From positions 558,001 to 622,000 of the forward strand of contig NZ_FZNY01000002.1 in NCBI RefSeq assembly GCF_900188275.1: 64,000 bases of DNA, given 5' to 3'. The position numbers and the translations under genes are program-made. Of this stretch, positions 1 to 6,294 are shown one piece after another. The stretch comes from Dokdonia pacifica (GTDB taxonomy: Bacteria; Bacteroidota; Bacteroidia; Flavobacteriales; Flavobacteriaceae). The notes beneath the pieces are model-generated. The model was not told where the DNA came from. It was given only the letters and a program-made list of their open reading frames with translations, and did not search any database. Within the stretch, counting starts at the first letter, position 1. Each line of letters begins with the position of its first letter.

Positions 1-757
1 GACCGTAGAACTCACTCACATCTGCTTCTTTGGCTACACGTAATAGCAATGAACCCGAACCACAGGTTGGGTCATATACTGATTTTACTTTGGTTTTTCC
101 TATAGTAACAATTTTGGCTAATATGGTAGACACCTGTTGAGGTGTGTAGAATTCTCCAGCGGTTTTACCAGCTCCAGCTGCAAATTTACCGATTAGGAAT
201 TCATATGCATCTCCCAGTACGTCACTCTCGATATCTTCTAATCTAAAATCGATTTCATCTAGTGCATTGATAATCTTTACGATAATCTCGTTCCTTGCGC
301 CTACTGTACGTCCTAGCTTTGTTGAGGTTAGGTCTAAATCTTCAAAAAGTGCTTCAAAATCATCTTGAGACTCGCTGTCCATCGTGCTTTGCTCGATGTG
401 TCTTAGGATTTCTTGAAGGTCGTCAAGTATGTATGTGCTTTCTCCTTCTACTTTTGAGCTTCCTTTGCTGGCTACAGCTGCAAATAATTCTTCTGGTTTT
501 AGGTAGTACCCTAATTTAATGAGTGACTCTTCACGAATTGCCTCAAGTGTTTCAGCGTCAGTCACTTGCGTGAAATCAGTAACTTCCTCACCTTCAAGTA
601 GTTGATTGGCATAAAGCTCCTGTTTTTCAGATAGATACTTAAAAAATATGAATCCCAAAATGTAGTCACGGTAATCATCTGGATTCATTTTACCTCTCAG
701 GAGGTTTGCTATTTCCCAGAGTTTACGCTGTAGGAGTTGTTTTTGTTCTTCTGACAT
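1..757 (-). CDS. hsdM: Type I restriction-modification methyltransferase subunit HsdM, N-terminal part (runs off the window)
   Basis: This is the modification (M) subunit of a type I restriction system, which methylates adenine in the target sequence and forms the core of the M2S/R2M2S complex. Translating the minus strand from the ATG at 757-755 gives MSEEQKQLLQRKLWEIANLL, then the HsdM N-terminal helical domain (about residues 8-150). The block AGEFYTPQQV follows, then the SAM-binding motif DPTCGSGSLLLR (about residue 228 on). The NPPY-type motif, HsdS and HsdR must lie beyond position 1. The start lies 35 bases inside the end of the upstream HTH gene, so translation is probably coupled. 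Family assignment is sure; completeness cannot be judged. It sits in what looks like integrative-element cargo. Confidence 0.93.
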   Translation of the reverse strand, partial: MSEEQKQLLQRKLWEIANLLRGKMNPDDYRDYILGFIFFKYLSEKQELYANQLLEGEEVTDFTQVTDAETLEAIREESLIKLGYYLKPEELFAAVASKGSSKVEGESTYILDDLQEILRHIEQSTMDSESQDDFEALFEDLDLTSTKLGRTVGARNEIIVKIINALDEIDFRLEDIESDVLGDAYEFLIGKFAAGAGKTAGEFYTPQQVSTILAKIVTIGKTKVKSVYDPTCGSGSLLLRVAKEADVSEFYG

Positions 758-962
758 TCGGTTGGTTAGTTTCTTTAATTAGGTCTTTTACTTCAACTGA
801 TAGGATTTCTGCAATAGCAAACAATACTTCTAGTCTGGGCTGTTGTCTGTTCTGGACATAGCCATTCACCATATTGTAGCTTTTGCCTAGCTTCTCTGCT
901 AGCCATATCTGCTTGATTCCCTTCTCGTTGAGTACTTCTTTTATCCTGTTCATTGTGTTCAA
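723..962 (-). CDS. Small XRE/Cro-type HTH protein, controller-like, overlapping hsdM
   Basis: This 79-aa DNA-binding protein has a Cro/CI-type helix-turn-helix at about residues 8-62 (core KQIWLAEKLGKSYNMVNGYV), followed by a polar, Thr-rich tail. It ends inside the hsdM reading frame with a 35-base overlap. Small XRE proteins directly upstream of hsdM are common in Bacteroidetes type I systems. By analogy with C-proteins it may set the timing of methylation and restriction; that role is inferred. The upstream region carries palindromes that could be its operators (987-1081). It has no other recognisable domain. Confidence 0.85.
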   Translation of the reverse strand: MNTMNRIKEVLNEKGIKQIWLAEKLGKSYNMVNGYVQNRQQPRLEVLFAIAEILSVEVKDLIKETNQPNVRRTKTTPTA

Positions 963-986
963 GATTTGAACAGCAAAATACTAAAT

Positions 987-1081
987 TGTTAATAACCTAT
1001 CGAATTTTGAGATATAAAATGTATAAAAAATGATATTTTAACTTGATTATCAAGTAGTTGTGTTATTTTGAGTTATTAACA
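987..1081. promoter_or_regulatory. Candidate operator region upstream of the HTH controller and hsdM
   Basis: Two nested dyads lie 25-120 bases upstream of the controller start. The inner one is the palindrome ACTTGAT-T-ATCAAGT at 1041-1055. The outer one is TGTTAATAAC at 987-996 paired with GTTATTAACA at 1072-1081 (10-base perfect arms). The position fits autoregulation by the XRE protein; the binder is inferred. Confidence 0.4.
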
Positions 1082-1289
1082 AAAATCTGATGAATGACTC
1101 TGAGTGAATATTGGCTAATGGTATTAAAAACAAGGATTTAGTCTAAAAACGATAGCAGTTATACCCGTGCGTGTAGGTGCAATAAGGGATGTTTAATTTC
1201 CTCATATTTTTGAAAAAAAAATTTCGGAGCACTCTGAACTGCGATATATGGTTTTGTTTTTAGCCATATGTAAGAGCGGTGACCGCAAA
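1082..1289. other. AT-rich intergenic stretch
   Basis: Together with the operator region this is the gene-free gap between the controller gene and the 158-aa protein. It shows a hairpin ATATGG...CCATAT (about 1244-1268) and a short dyad GCGGT-G-ACCGC (about 1276-1286). I found no ORF with family character. Confidence 0.4.
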
Positions 1290-1316
1290 CAAAAAAACCT
1301 CAGCGATTTGCTGAGG
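1290..1316 (-). terminator. Rho-independent terminator of the 158-aa gene
   Basis: On the minus strand the stem CCTCAGC / GCTGAGG (7 perfect pairs, 5-base loop) is followed by a run of seven T. It lies about 25 bases after the stop of the gene at 1342-1818. Confidence 0.85.
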
Positions 1317-1341
1317 TAGGTAGGGAGGTAGGTGTTGAAGC

Positions 1342-1818
1342 TTAATCCCATCGATGACGTAAACCACGTCCTCCAGCTGTAAAAACACCACCAAACACTT
1401 CTAAAGGCGCAAATACATTTACTGCTAAACTGGGGTCATCTACATAAATGAATCTACGCTTGTTTCCTGCTTGTGTTGTGGAAATTGGTGCTACTCTTAT
1501 ATTGTGAACAGACCTAACTTTTGACATATCCCACGCAGTATTGTCTCCAAGTTTAGTATAAACTGTCATCTGGTTACCAACTATCTCAAACCTGTAATGC
1601 TGCGTAAAATTGGCATCGCTATTAAATTTACGACCTTGCCATTTTCCTTGAATACCTTGCAGTACCTCATCTGCATTTTCAATAGAGATTTCTTTCTTTA
1701 ACTTGAACCCGAAATCTTTTTCGTCTCCAGTAATATAGCTTATTAGTGGAATACCGATAACAAAAAATAGAATTATTGGTATACCAAATTTTAATGCGTT
1801 TTTCTCTGTTTTAGTCAT
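1342..1818 (-). CDS. Hypothetical protein with one N-terminal membrane segment
   Basis: This 158-aa protein is not recognised as any family. It begins with a short basic stretch (MTKTEKNALKFG), then a hydrophobic segment at about residues 11-30 that would act as an uncleaved signal anchor. The remaining ~125 residues are mixed polar and beta-like, with no Cys, and contain GKWQGRKF and a Gly-rich end (FGGVFTAGGRGLRHRWD). It is a single-gene unit with its own terminator downstream, between the type I system and an oppositely oriented HTH gene. It is probably cargo of the integrative element. Confidence 0.6.
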   Translation of the reverse strand: MTKTEKNALKFGIPIILFFVIGIPLISYITGDEKDFGFKLKKEISIENADEVLQGIQGKWQGRKFNSDANFTQHYRFEIVGNQMTVYTKLGDNTAWDMSKVRSVHNIRVAPISTTQAGNKRRFIYVDDPSLAVNVFAPLEVFGGVFTAGGRGLRHRWD

Positions 1819-1919
1819 TGCTTATTTGATTTTGATAACACAAATATATCAAAAATAGGTTGTTCTCAACCTGTTACGGACAATTGGTGATTTCCAATGA
1901 GTTGTGGAGACTTTTGTGT

Positions 1920-2171
1920 ATGTCAAAAATTGAAGAGAAACAAAATGCAATAGATTTCTGCACCGAATTTGGAAAGCATCTAAGAAAACTTAGGAAATCT
2001 AAAGACCTAAGCATCGAAGAAATAGCCTATAAAGCTGGTATCGATGCTCAAAACCTTAGAAAGTACGAATTAGGAAAACAGGAAATGAAAATCTCAATGC
2101 TAAAACGTATCTCACTCGCTTTTGATATGTCACCTAGCGAGCTTATCGATTTTGAGGAAAGTCAGAATTGA
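1920..2171 (+). CDS. XRE-family HTH transcriptional regulator
   Basis: This 83-aa protein has a Cro/CI-type HTH at about residues 17-72: FGKHLRKLRKSKDLSIEEIA, then KAGIDAQNLRKYELGKQEMK, then the domain end ISLAFDMSPSELIDFEE. The frame stays open back to a TTG at 1860, but the ATG at 1920 gives the usual length and a normal N-terminus (MSKIEEKQ), so I use it. It is the only plus-strand gene in the element part. It diverges from the 158-aa membrane protein and runs convergent with the 101-aa gene downstream. It is a likely regulator of element functions. Confidence 0.8.
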   Translation: MSKIEEKQNAIDFCTEFGKHLRKLRKSKDLSIEEIAYKAGIDAQNLRKYELGKQEMKISMLKRISLAFDMSPSELIDFEESQN

Positions 2172-2190
2172 GATTTATCATTTTCAAAAC

Positions 2191-2496
2191 TTAACGATTT
2201 GCAGCGGTCATAAGCCTCTCTGATATTCCAAGGTAGTAATCGCAATAATCAGGATTCTCGCTTAAAATCTCTTTGAGTTTTTCCACTCCCACTTGTTTAT
2301 GGTGTTCTACTCCTGTAATTATCATTTCTGTGTACAGGACAATTTTAGTTTTAGTTTTCCAGTTATCACGTGTACGTGGGATTGCGTTTAATAGTAAATT
2401 AGCCATAAGTACTACTTTAGCCTTGTTTATATTCTTTATTCCCATTAAGCTTTTTATTCTTAATACTTCTTCAGTTAGTTCTCTATTATATTTCAT
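2191..2496 (-). CDS. Hypothetical protein (element cargo)
   Basis: This 101-aa soluble, helix-rich protein has no signal peptide, membrane segment or recognised motif. Its first codons overlap the end of the 152-aa gene by 11 bases (2486-2496), so the two are almost certainly translated together. They form an operon behind the HUH gene. Function unknown. Confidence 0.55.
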   Translation of the reverse strand: MKYNRELTEEVLRIKSLMGIKNINKAKVVLMANLLLNAIPRTRDNWKTKTKIVLYTEMIITGVEHHKQVGVEKLKEILSENPDYCDYYLGISERLMTAANR

Positions 2497-2944
2497 TTTT
2501 TCTCGGCATTAAAAAGTTAGTGTAGGCATCATTTTCAAAAAGTTTATATAATTCAGCTCTGTTATATAACCACCCATATTCTTCCATAGCGTATTGAGGG
2601 TTTTCAACAAAATTCTCTTCATACATCTGTCTTTGGTAGTCATAAATTAATTGAAACTCCAGTCTTGAAAAGTATAAAGTCTCGTGAGCATTTGGTGATT
2701 CAAAAAGCTCGTGTAAACGATTCTCATAATTCATTAAAACGTAGATTCTAACTATCGTTTCGTTGTTTACTATCCATTCTTCAAAAAGTTCTTTTCTTGA
2801 TTGCGCTTCAATTGAACAATCAAGTCCTAACGCATCATTAAACTCACCAACGAGTCGGCTGGTGCTTAAATCCTCAAAAAGCTTTTCATTTCTAATTATA
2901 TATCGTTTAATCACTTCTCTTTGGGTATCATTAAATCTCTCCAT
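2486..2944 (-). CDS. Hypothetical protein in the HUH-gene operon
   Basis: This 152-aa protein is acidic and rich in aromatic and charged residues (MERFNDTQREVIKRYIIRNE at the start, AMEEYGWLYNRAELYKLFEN near the end). It has no signal or membrane segment. It overlaps the upstream HUH gene by 14 bases and the downstream 101-aa gene by 11 bases, giving a tightly coupled three-gene operon. I do not recognise the family. Its position suggests an accessory replication/mobilisation role or anti-phage cargo; neither is shown by the sequence. Confidence 0.55.
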   Translation of the reverse strand: MERFNDTQREVIKRYIIRNEKLFEDLSTSRLVGEFNDALGLDCSIEAQSRKELFEEWIVNNETIVRIYVLMNYENRLHELFESPNAHETLYFSRLEFQLIYDYQRQMYEENFVENPQYAMEEYGWLYNRAELYKLFENDAYTNFLMPRKNEI

Positions 2945-3521
2945 TATCGATAGGGTTTTTCATTAAATAATTTATTGAGCAAGCTTTATTCTGGACTGGC
3001 TCGCAATACAGTCTGTAATTCTGAGTACTATCTAGGTATTTCTCTAAAATTCGGTTTATGATTGGTTCTATATATTTTGGCTCATAATCTGCCATCAAAT
3101 GCACGTGATTACGGTCTGACTTATCTAATTCTGTAACATACCAATATTTCACTTCTGGTGTAGCACCAGTTATCTCACTTACAATTTGCTGGTGATAGTG
3201 GTAATCATATTTATCTTTAGTTGTGTAGGCTATTTTTGTTTTCCAAGGATAACTATACACTGTATACTTTCTAGGTTGTTTCAATTCGAAAGCATCCAGT
3301 AAAGTATACTTTATGTAATATCTGCGACCTTTCTTGTATATGCTACCTTGTTCACTGTGCTTCTCATAAACACCTTTTACCATATTTTTCAAACTTCTAT
3401 AGCTTATACCTTTTAGTTCAACTAAATCTTTTAGTGAATACCATATATCTAATTTCTCATCATTCTTAGCTTTGATTATCTCATCAAATCTCTTTTTATC
3501 TATTTCTTTATTTACATTCAT
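2931..3521 (-). CDS. HTH-HUH endonuclease-like protein (Rep/relaxase type)
   Basis: This 196-aa protein has a MerR/excisionase-like helix-turn-helix in residues 25-75 (YSLKDLVELKGISYRSLKNM). Its C-terminal part carries an HUH-type metal motif, RNHVHLMAD (His139 and His141), and a candidate catalytic Tyr185 in CSINYLMKN. HUH enzymes nick one DNA strand and stay covalently bound through Tyr; they start rolling-circle replication, conjugal transfer or single-strand transposition. The protein is short for a full relaxase and resembles small Rep-like proteins of integrative elements. Origin-like hairpins lie in its leader (3569-3634). The HUH assignment rests on two motifs and on context, so it is moderate. 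Confidence 0.6.
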   Translation of the reverse strand: MNVNKEIDKKRFDEIIKAKNDEKLDIWYSLKDLVELKGISYRSLKNMVKGVYEKHSEQGSIYKKGRRYYIKYTLLDAFELKQPRKYTVYSYPWKTKIAYTTKDKYDYHYHQQIVSEITGATPEVKYWYVTELDKSDRNHVHLMADYEPKYIEPIINRILEKYLDSTQNYRLYCEPVQNKACSINYLMKNPIDNGEI

Positions 3522-3568
3522 ATACTATTTTATTATTTCTACTATTATTTGACAACAAGGCATACGTA

Positions 3569-3634
3569 GGACTTGTCTATTTAATAAATAGTCCAGTTAG
3601 GTGCAAAAGGAAATACTTTGCACGTATTTTTTTT
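3569..3634. other. Hairpin cluster upstream of the HUH gene: candidate origin and/or antisense RNA
   Basis: Between the HUH gene and the excisionase-like gene lie three structures. GGACT...AGTCC is at 3569-3594, and CTATTTA-A-TAAATAG at 3577-3591 lies inside it. GTGCAAA...TTTGCAC at 3601-3623 is followed by a plus-strand T-run (3627-3634). The last reads as a terminator in plus orientation although no plus gene precedes it. Either a nick-site hairpin for the HUH protein or a small RNA antisense to the HUH leader would explain it. The flanks (3522-3568, 3635-3726) show only repeats of TTTGCC. Confidence 0.4.
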
Positions 3635-3726
3635 AGTTTGCCTTTATTTACTAGGTCTAGCAGTTGAAAATAATTTTGCCGTGACCGTATTTAGGGTTCA
3701 AAAGTTTGCCCCTAATTATTGCGAGT

Positions 3727-3999
3727 TTAAGCGACTCGCTTCATAGAATCCTGTACGTCCTCCCATTTGTAGTAAACTCGAGTCCCAACCGAAAAAGCTG
3801 GTAAGACCCCTTGCTTGTTCCACTTGTTTAGGGTAACAAAGCTCACGTTTAACAGCTCACTGGCTTCAGTTCTAGTTAAGAGTCTTCCTGATTCATTTGG
3901 ACTGCTCAAATCGCAGGATTCTATTACTTCTTTTATTATTGTTTTTAATTCGCTTACCAATTCGTCTAGGCTCGCATTTTCTATCATTATATTTCTCAT
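3727..3999 (-). CDS. Excisionase-like / MerR-type helix-turn-helix protein
   Basis: This 90-aa protein has a short helical front and a HTH_17-type DNA-binding domain at about residues 40-85: LLTRTEASELLNVSFVTLNK, WNKQGVLPAFSVG, then TRVYYKWEDV. Such proteins beside a tyrosine recombinase act as excisionases or directionality factors in Bacteroidetes integrative elements. A second Met at residue 5 (MIENAS) is an equally good start. It lies 455 bases downstream of the integrase on the same strand, so it may have its own promoter. Confidence 0.75.
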   Translation of the reverse strand: MRNIMIENASLDELVSELKTIIKEVIESCDLSSPNESGRLLTRTEASELLNVSFVTLNKWNKQGVLPAFSVGTRVYYKWEDVQDSMKRVA

Positions 4000-4453
4000 T
4001 ACAAAGACTTTTAATATTATTAATTAATTACGGGACATACCTTTCCACCCTCCAGAAAGTCCCATTTTCTAGATTATTACAGTTCAATCTTTGTTTGTTT
4101 TGATAAAATACCAGCCGAAGCTTCAATTGGCTGTGTAAGGAAGTAATGCGCATTAAAAACTTACACTACAAATATAGTAAGAAAAATCAATGGTATCAAG
4201 GGCTAACACGCTATATTACAATATGTTAATTGTTTTATCTAAATTAAAAATGACATCATCTGTGAAGTACTGAAAAACAAGGAAAAGTTATTTTAGATAG
4301 ATTAAGATGAGATTCTGAACCAAAATAAAATCAAATTTTAACATTTTGAAGTATCACTTTTTGTCTTTTTGAGGTTAAAATCAATTAAAAATTACTCTTA
4401 ATTTTCACTCAAAACGTCAGATTTTGTAAATCCAATTAAAAAAGTTTAATGTT
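4000..4453. other. Gene-free stretch between integrase and excisionase-like gene
   Basis: This AT-rich stretch has no coding character. I see two hairpins: GGGAC...GTCCC (about 4032-4063) and CAGCC...GGCTG (about 4111-4132). Either could be a terminator-like fold, a regulator site or a recombination accessory site. Confidence 0.35.
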
Positions 4454-5794
4454 TTACTCATTTACTACTCTCAAATTCCCTTCAGAAAAGAATTTGTGCT
4501 TTCCAATCTTTTCAGCTCTCTCAAGGTGGCTCACTTTTATGTAGTTGTAGAACACTTTTTCGCTACTGTGACCAGAAATAGCCATAATATCAATAGTGGG
4601 CATACCGCTGAGGTATGCGTTAGTACAAAACGACCTTCTTGCCGTATGGTTTGCTATTAGCTCAAACTTCTTGTTATTATGGATTACCTTTTTACCTCCT
4701 TTAGTGATTTCTCTGGTCTCTATCTGGTCAATCTCAGCAAGTTCTGCAACTTTCTTAATACAGTAGTTGATGTGTTGGTCTGGCATATGTTGAGGTGGGT
4801 TTCCTTCATACTTACCTAAAATTTCCTCCACCATCCAGTTTACAGGAATTGCAATCGATTTTTGATTCTTCTTAGTAACTACTTCAATAAATTTCGTTCC
4901 GTTACGAGTGATAACATTCTTAGCTGTAAGTCTATTGAAGTCAGAAACACGAAGTCCTGTATTTGCTCCAATTAAAAATAAATCCCTAGCTCTATCCATT
5001 AGCTCTGGAGTCATACGCAAACCGTGTTTGTTCAGGTATGTACGTTCTTTGGATAAATCGTAATTGTATAACGTTATCAGCTCATCATTAGATAAAAACA
5101 CATTATGCACTTGCTCTGCTGGTTTACTAAAGTAGCGTTTAGAGTAATCCATATTACTGTGAAGGTCACGCTCAAAAGCTGCTCCCATTATCGTTTTGAG
5201 TATCTTGATAATAGTGCCTACATAATTTGCTGAGTAATTTTGTTCATACAACCACGTCACAAAATCATCGTAAAAGTCTAATGTGATTTTATTGAAGGTC
5301 AATTTATACTGCTCTTTGTGAAATGTTGTAAGCTTTGAAAATGTATTGCGGTAGGTTCTTAGTGTTCCAGCTCCTAGTGGCTTTCCTGTTGTAGGCAGTG
5401 GGTTCTTTTCATAATTAGAAAGAAACCACTCAAAAAATGGTAATAGCTCTAAATTCTCAATGTCACTTTTGTAAACTCGCTCAGGAAAAAGTACCTCATC
5501 GCAGATATCCTTTAGCATATCATTAGATACTTCCCTATTCTGGTTTGTACGCAAATCTGAATAAGACCTATTTAGGACAGTCTGGACTTCATTAAGTTTG
5601 TTATTGATGTCCTGTCTGTCCAGCTCGCTTGCTACATTCTTAATACGCATCTTGGTAGTATCCCAGTTTTTACTATTAGAAACCTTTAAACCTGTACTAT
5701 ACCTCAACCTTTTGTTAGCTCCATAATTAAATACTAGCTGAATACTCACATTTTTTCCTGTTGCTGGACGTAGTTTAAATGACAATTTTGACAT
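4454..5794 (-). CDS. Tyrosine recombinase / integrase (site-specific)
   Basis: A lambda-type integrase that cuts and rejoins att sites through a 3'-phosphotyrosine. From MSKLSFKLRPATGK (Met at 5794-5792, my chosen start; the frame is open to 5866 but those 24 residues look non-family) it has about 446 residues. It has an arm-binding N-terminus, a SAM-like core-binding domain (about 85-190) and a catalytic domain with Arg in ANTGLRVSDF, His/Arg in NHTARRSF, and His and Tyr in ISGHSSEKVFYNYIK. This is the Bacteroidetes integrative-element type. Its 5' end faces the repeat cluster at 6.0-6.2 kb, the likely att side. Confidence 0.93.
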   Translation of the reverse strand: MSKLSFKLRPATGKNVSIQLVFNYGANKRLRYSTGLKVSNSKNWDTTKMRIKNVASELDRQDINNKLNEVQTVLNRSYSDLRTNQNREVSNDMLKDICDEVLFPERVYKSDIENLELLPFFEWFLSNYEKNPLPTTGKPLGAGTLRTYRNTFSKLTTFHKEQYKLTFNKITLDFYDDFVTWLYEQNYSANYVGTIIKILKTIMGAAFERDLHSNMDYSKRYFSKPAEQVHNVFLSNDELITLYNYDLSKERTYLNKHGLRMTPELMDRARDLFLIGANTGLRVSDFNRLTAKNVITRNGTKFIEVVTKKNQKSIAIPVNWMVEEILGKYEGNPPQHMPDQHINYCIKKVAELAEIDQIETREITKGGKKVIHNNKKFELIANHTARRSFCTNAYLSGMPTIDIMAISGHSSEKVFYNYIKVSHLERAEKIGKHKFFSEGNLRVVNE

Positions 5795-6002
5795 ACTCAA
5801 TGAATTTACTGTAAAGATAATAGAAAAAGTGACACATATATAACCTTGTGTCATTATTTGTGTCACTTTTTAGTTTATCAAAAAAAATTTTAAAATCTGA
5901 TAAAATCTACAATATCTCGATAAAGCTTATATTTAATAAGGTTTTTTGTAAAGCATCCATATAAACTGAGATTAAGTGAAGTAAACTAAGAAAAATACAT
6001 TT
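5795..6002. other. Integrase leader region
   Basis: A-rich sequence between the integrase start and the first hairpin of the repeat cluster. It should hold the integrase promoter, but I cannot pick a convincing TAnnTTTG box. No ORF is seen. Confidence 0.3.
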
Positions 6003-6021
6003 GTGACCCTGTCGAGGTCAC
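6003..6021. repeat. Hairpin GTGACC / GGTCAC with direct-repeat sequence TGTCGAGGTCAC
   Basis: GTGACC (6003-6008) pairs with GGTCAC (6016-6021). The part TGTCGAGGTCAC (6010-6021) recurs exactly at 6201-6212, 191 bases further on. This is a candidate att-core or recombination scar at the element edge. Confidence 0.4.
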
Positions 6022-6031
6022 GAATAAATTA

Positions 6032-6065
6032 AAAGCAAGCTAAAATGAATAGCTTGCTTTTTTAT
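6032..6065 (+). terminator. Strong terminator hairpin in plus orientation
   Basis: AAAGCAAGCTA (6032-6042) pairs perfectly with TAGCTTGCTTT (6050-6060), followed by TTTTTATTTT. No plus-strand gene precedes it. It may be the orphaned 3' end of a chromosomal gene cut off by integration, or it may act bidirectionally. Confidence 0.7.
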
Positions 6066-6085
6066 TTTAGATAGATTTTAATTTT

Positions 6086-6212
6086 CAAAGCGGAGCTTTG
6101 TCAGGATCACCGTAGGTAATCCTGTTCGACAGGATGCCACCGCACCTCCTCGCCCCTTATTATATAAGATCCTCAGGATCTTATATAGCCATTCGGTCGT
6201 TGTCGAGGTCAC
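6086..6212. repeat. Cluster of small perfect hairpins at the element boundary
   Basis: In order: CAAAGC-GGA-GCTTTG (6086-6100), ATCCTGT-TCG-ACAGGAT (6119-6135) and the 12-base stem TATATAAGATCC-TCA-GGATCTTATATA (6161-6187). The second copy of TGTCGAGGTCAC is at 6201-6212. The composition is more GC-rich than the surroundings. It looks like a genome-specific intergenic repeat or recombination region, with no coding content. Confidence 0.5.
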
Positions 6213-6294
6213 AAAACCCAAGAAACCAGACCTTCAAGATGTGGTTTTCAATTTTTATTTAATAGTTATAAGGAATAGTCATTTCTAGTTTTTC

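Noticed and set aside
1860-1919. Longer start (TTG) for the XRE gene
   Set aside because: The extra 20 residues are not HTH-like; the ATG at 1920 gives a normal protein.
5795-5866. 24-residue N-terminal extension of the integrase
   Set aside because: The integrase family starts at MSKLSFKL; the extension looks like untranslated leader.
6003-6021. Stem-loop resembling a tRNA T-arm beside the integrase
   Set aside because: The loop CTGTCGA does not fit TTCRANY on either strand, and no acceptor or anticodon arms are found nearby.
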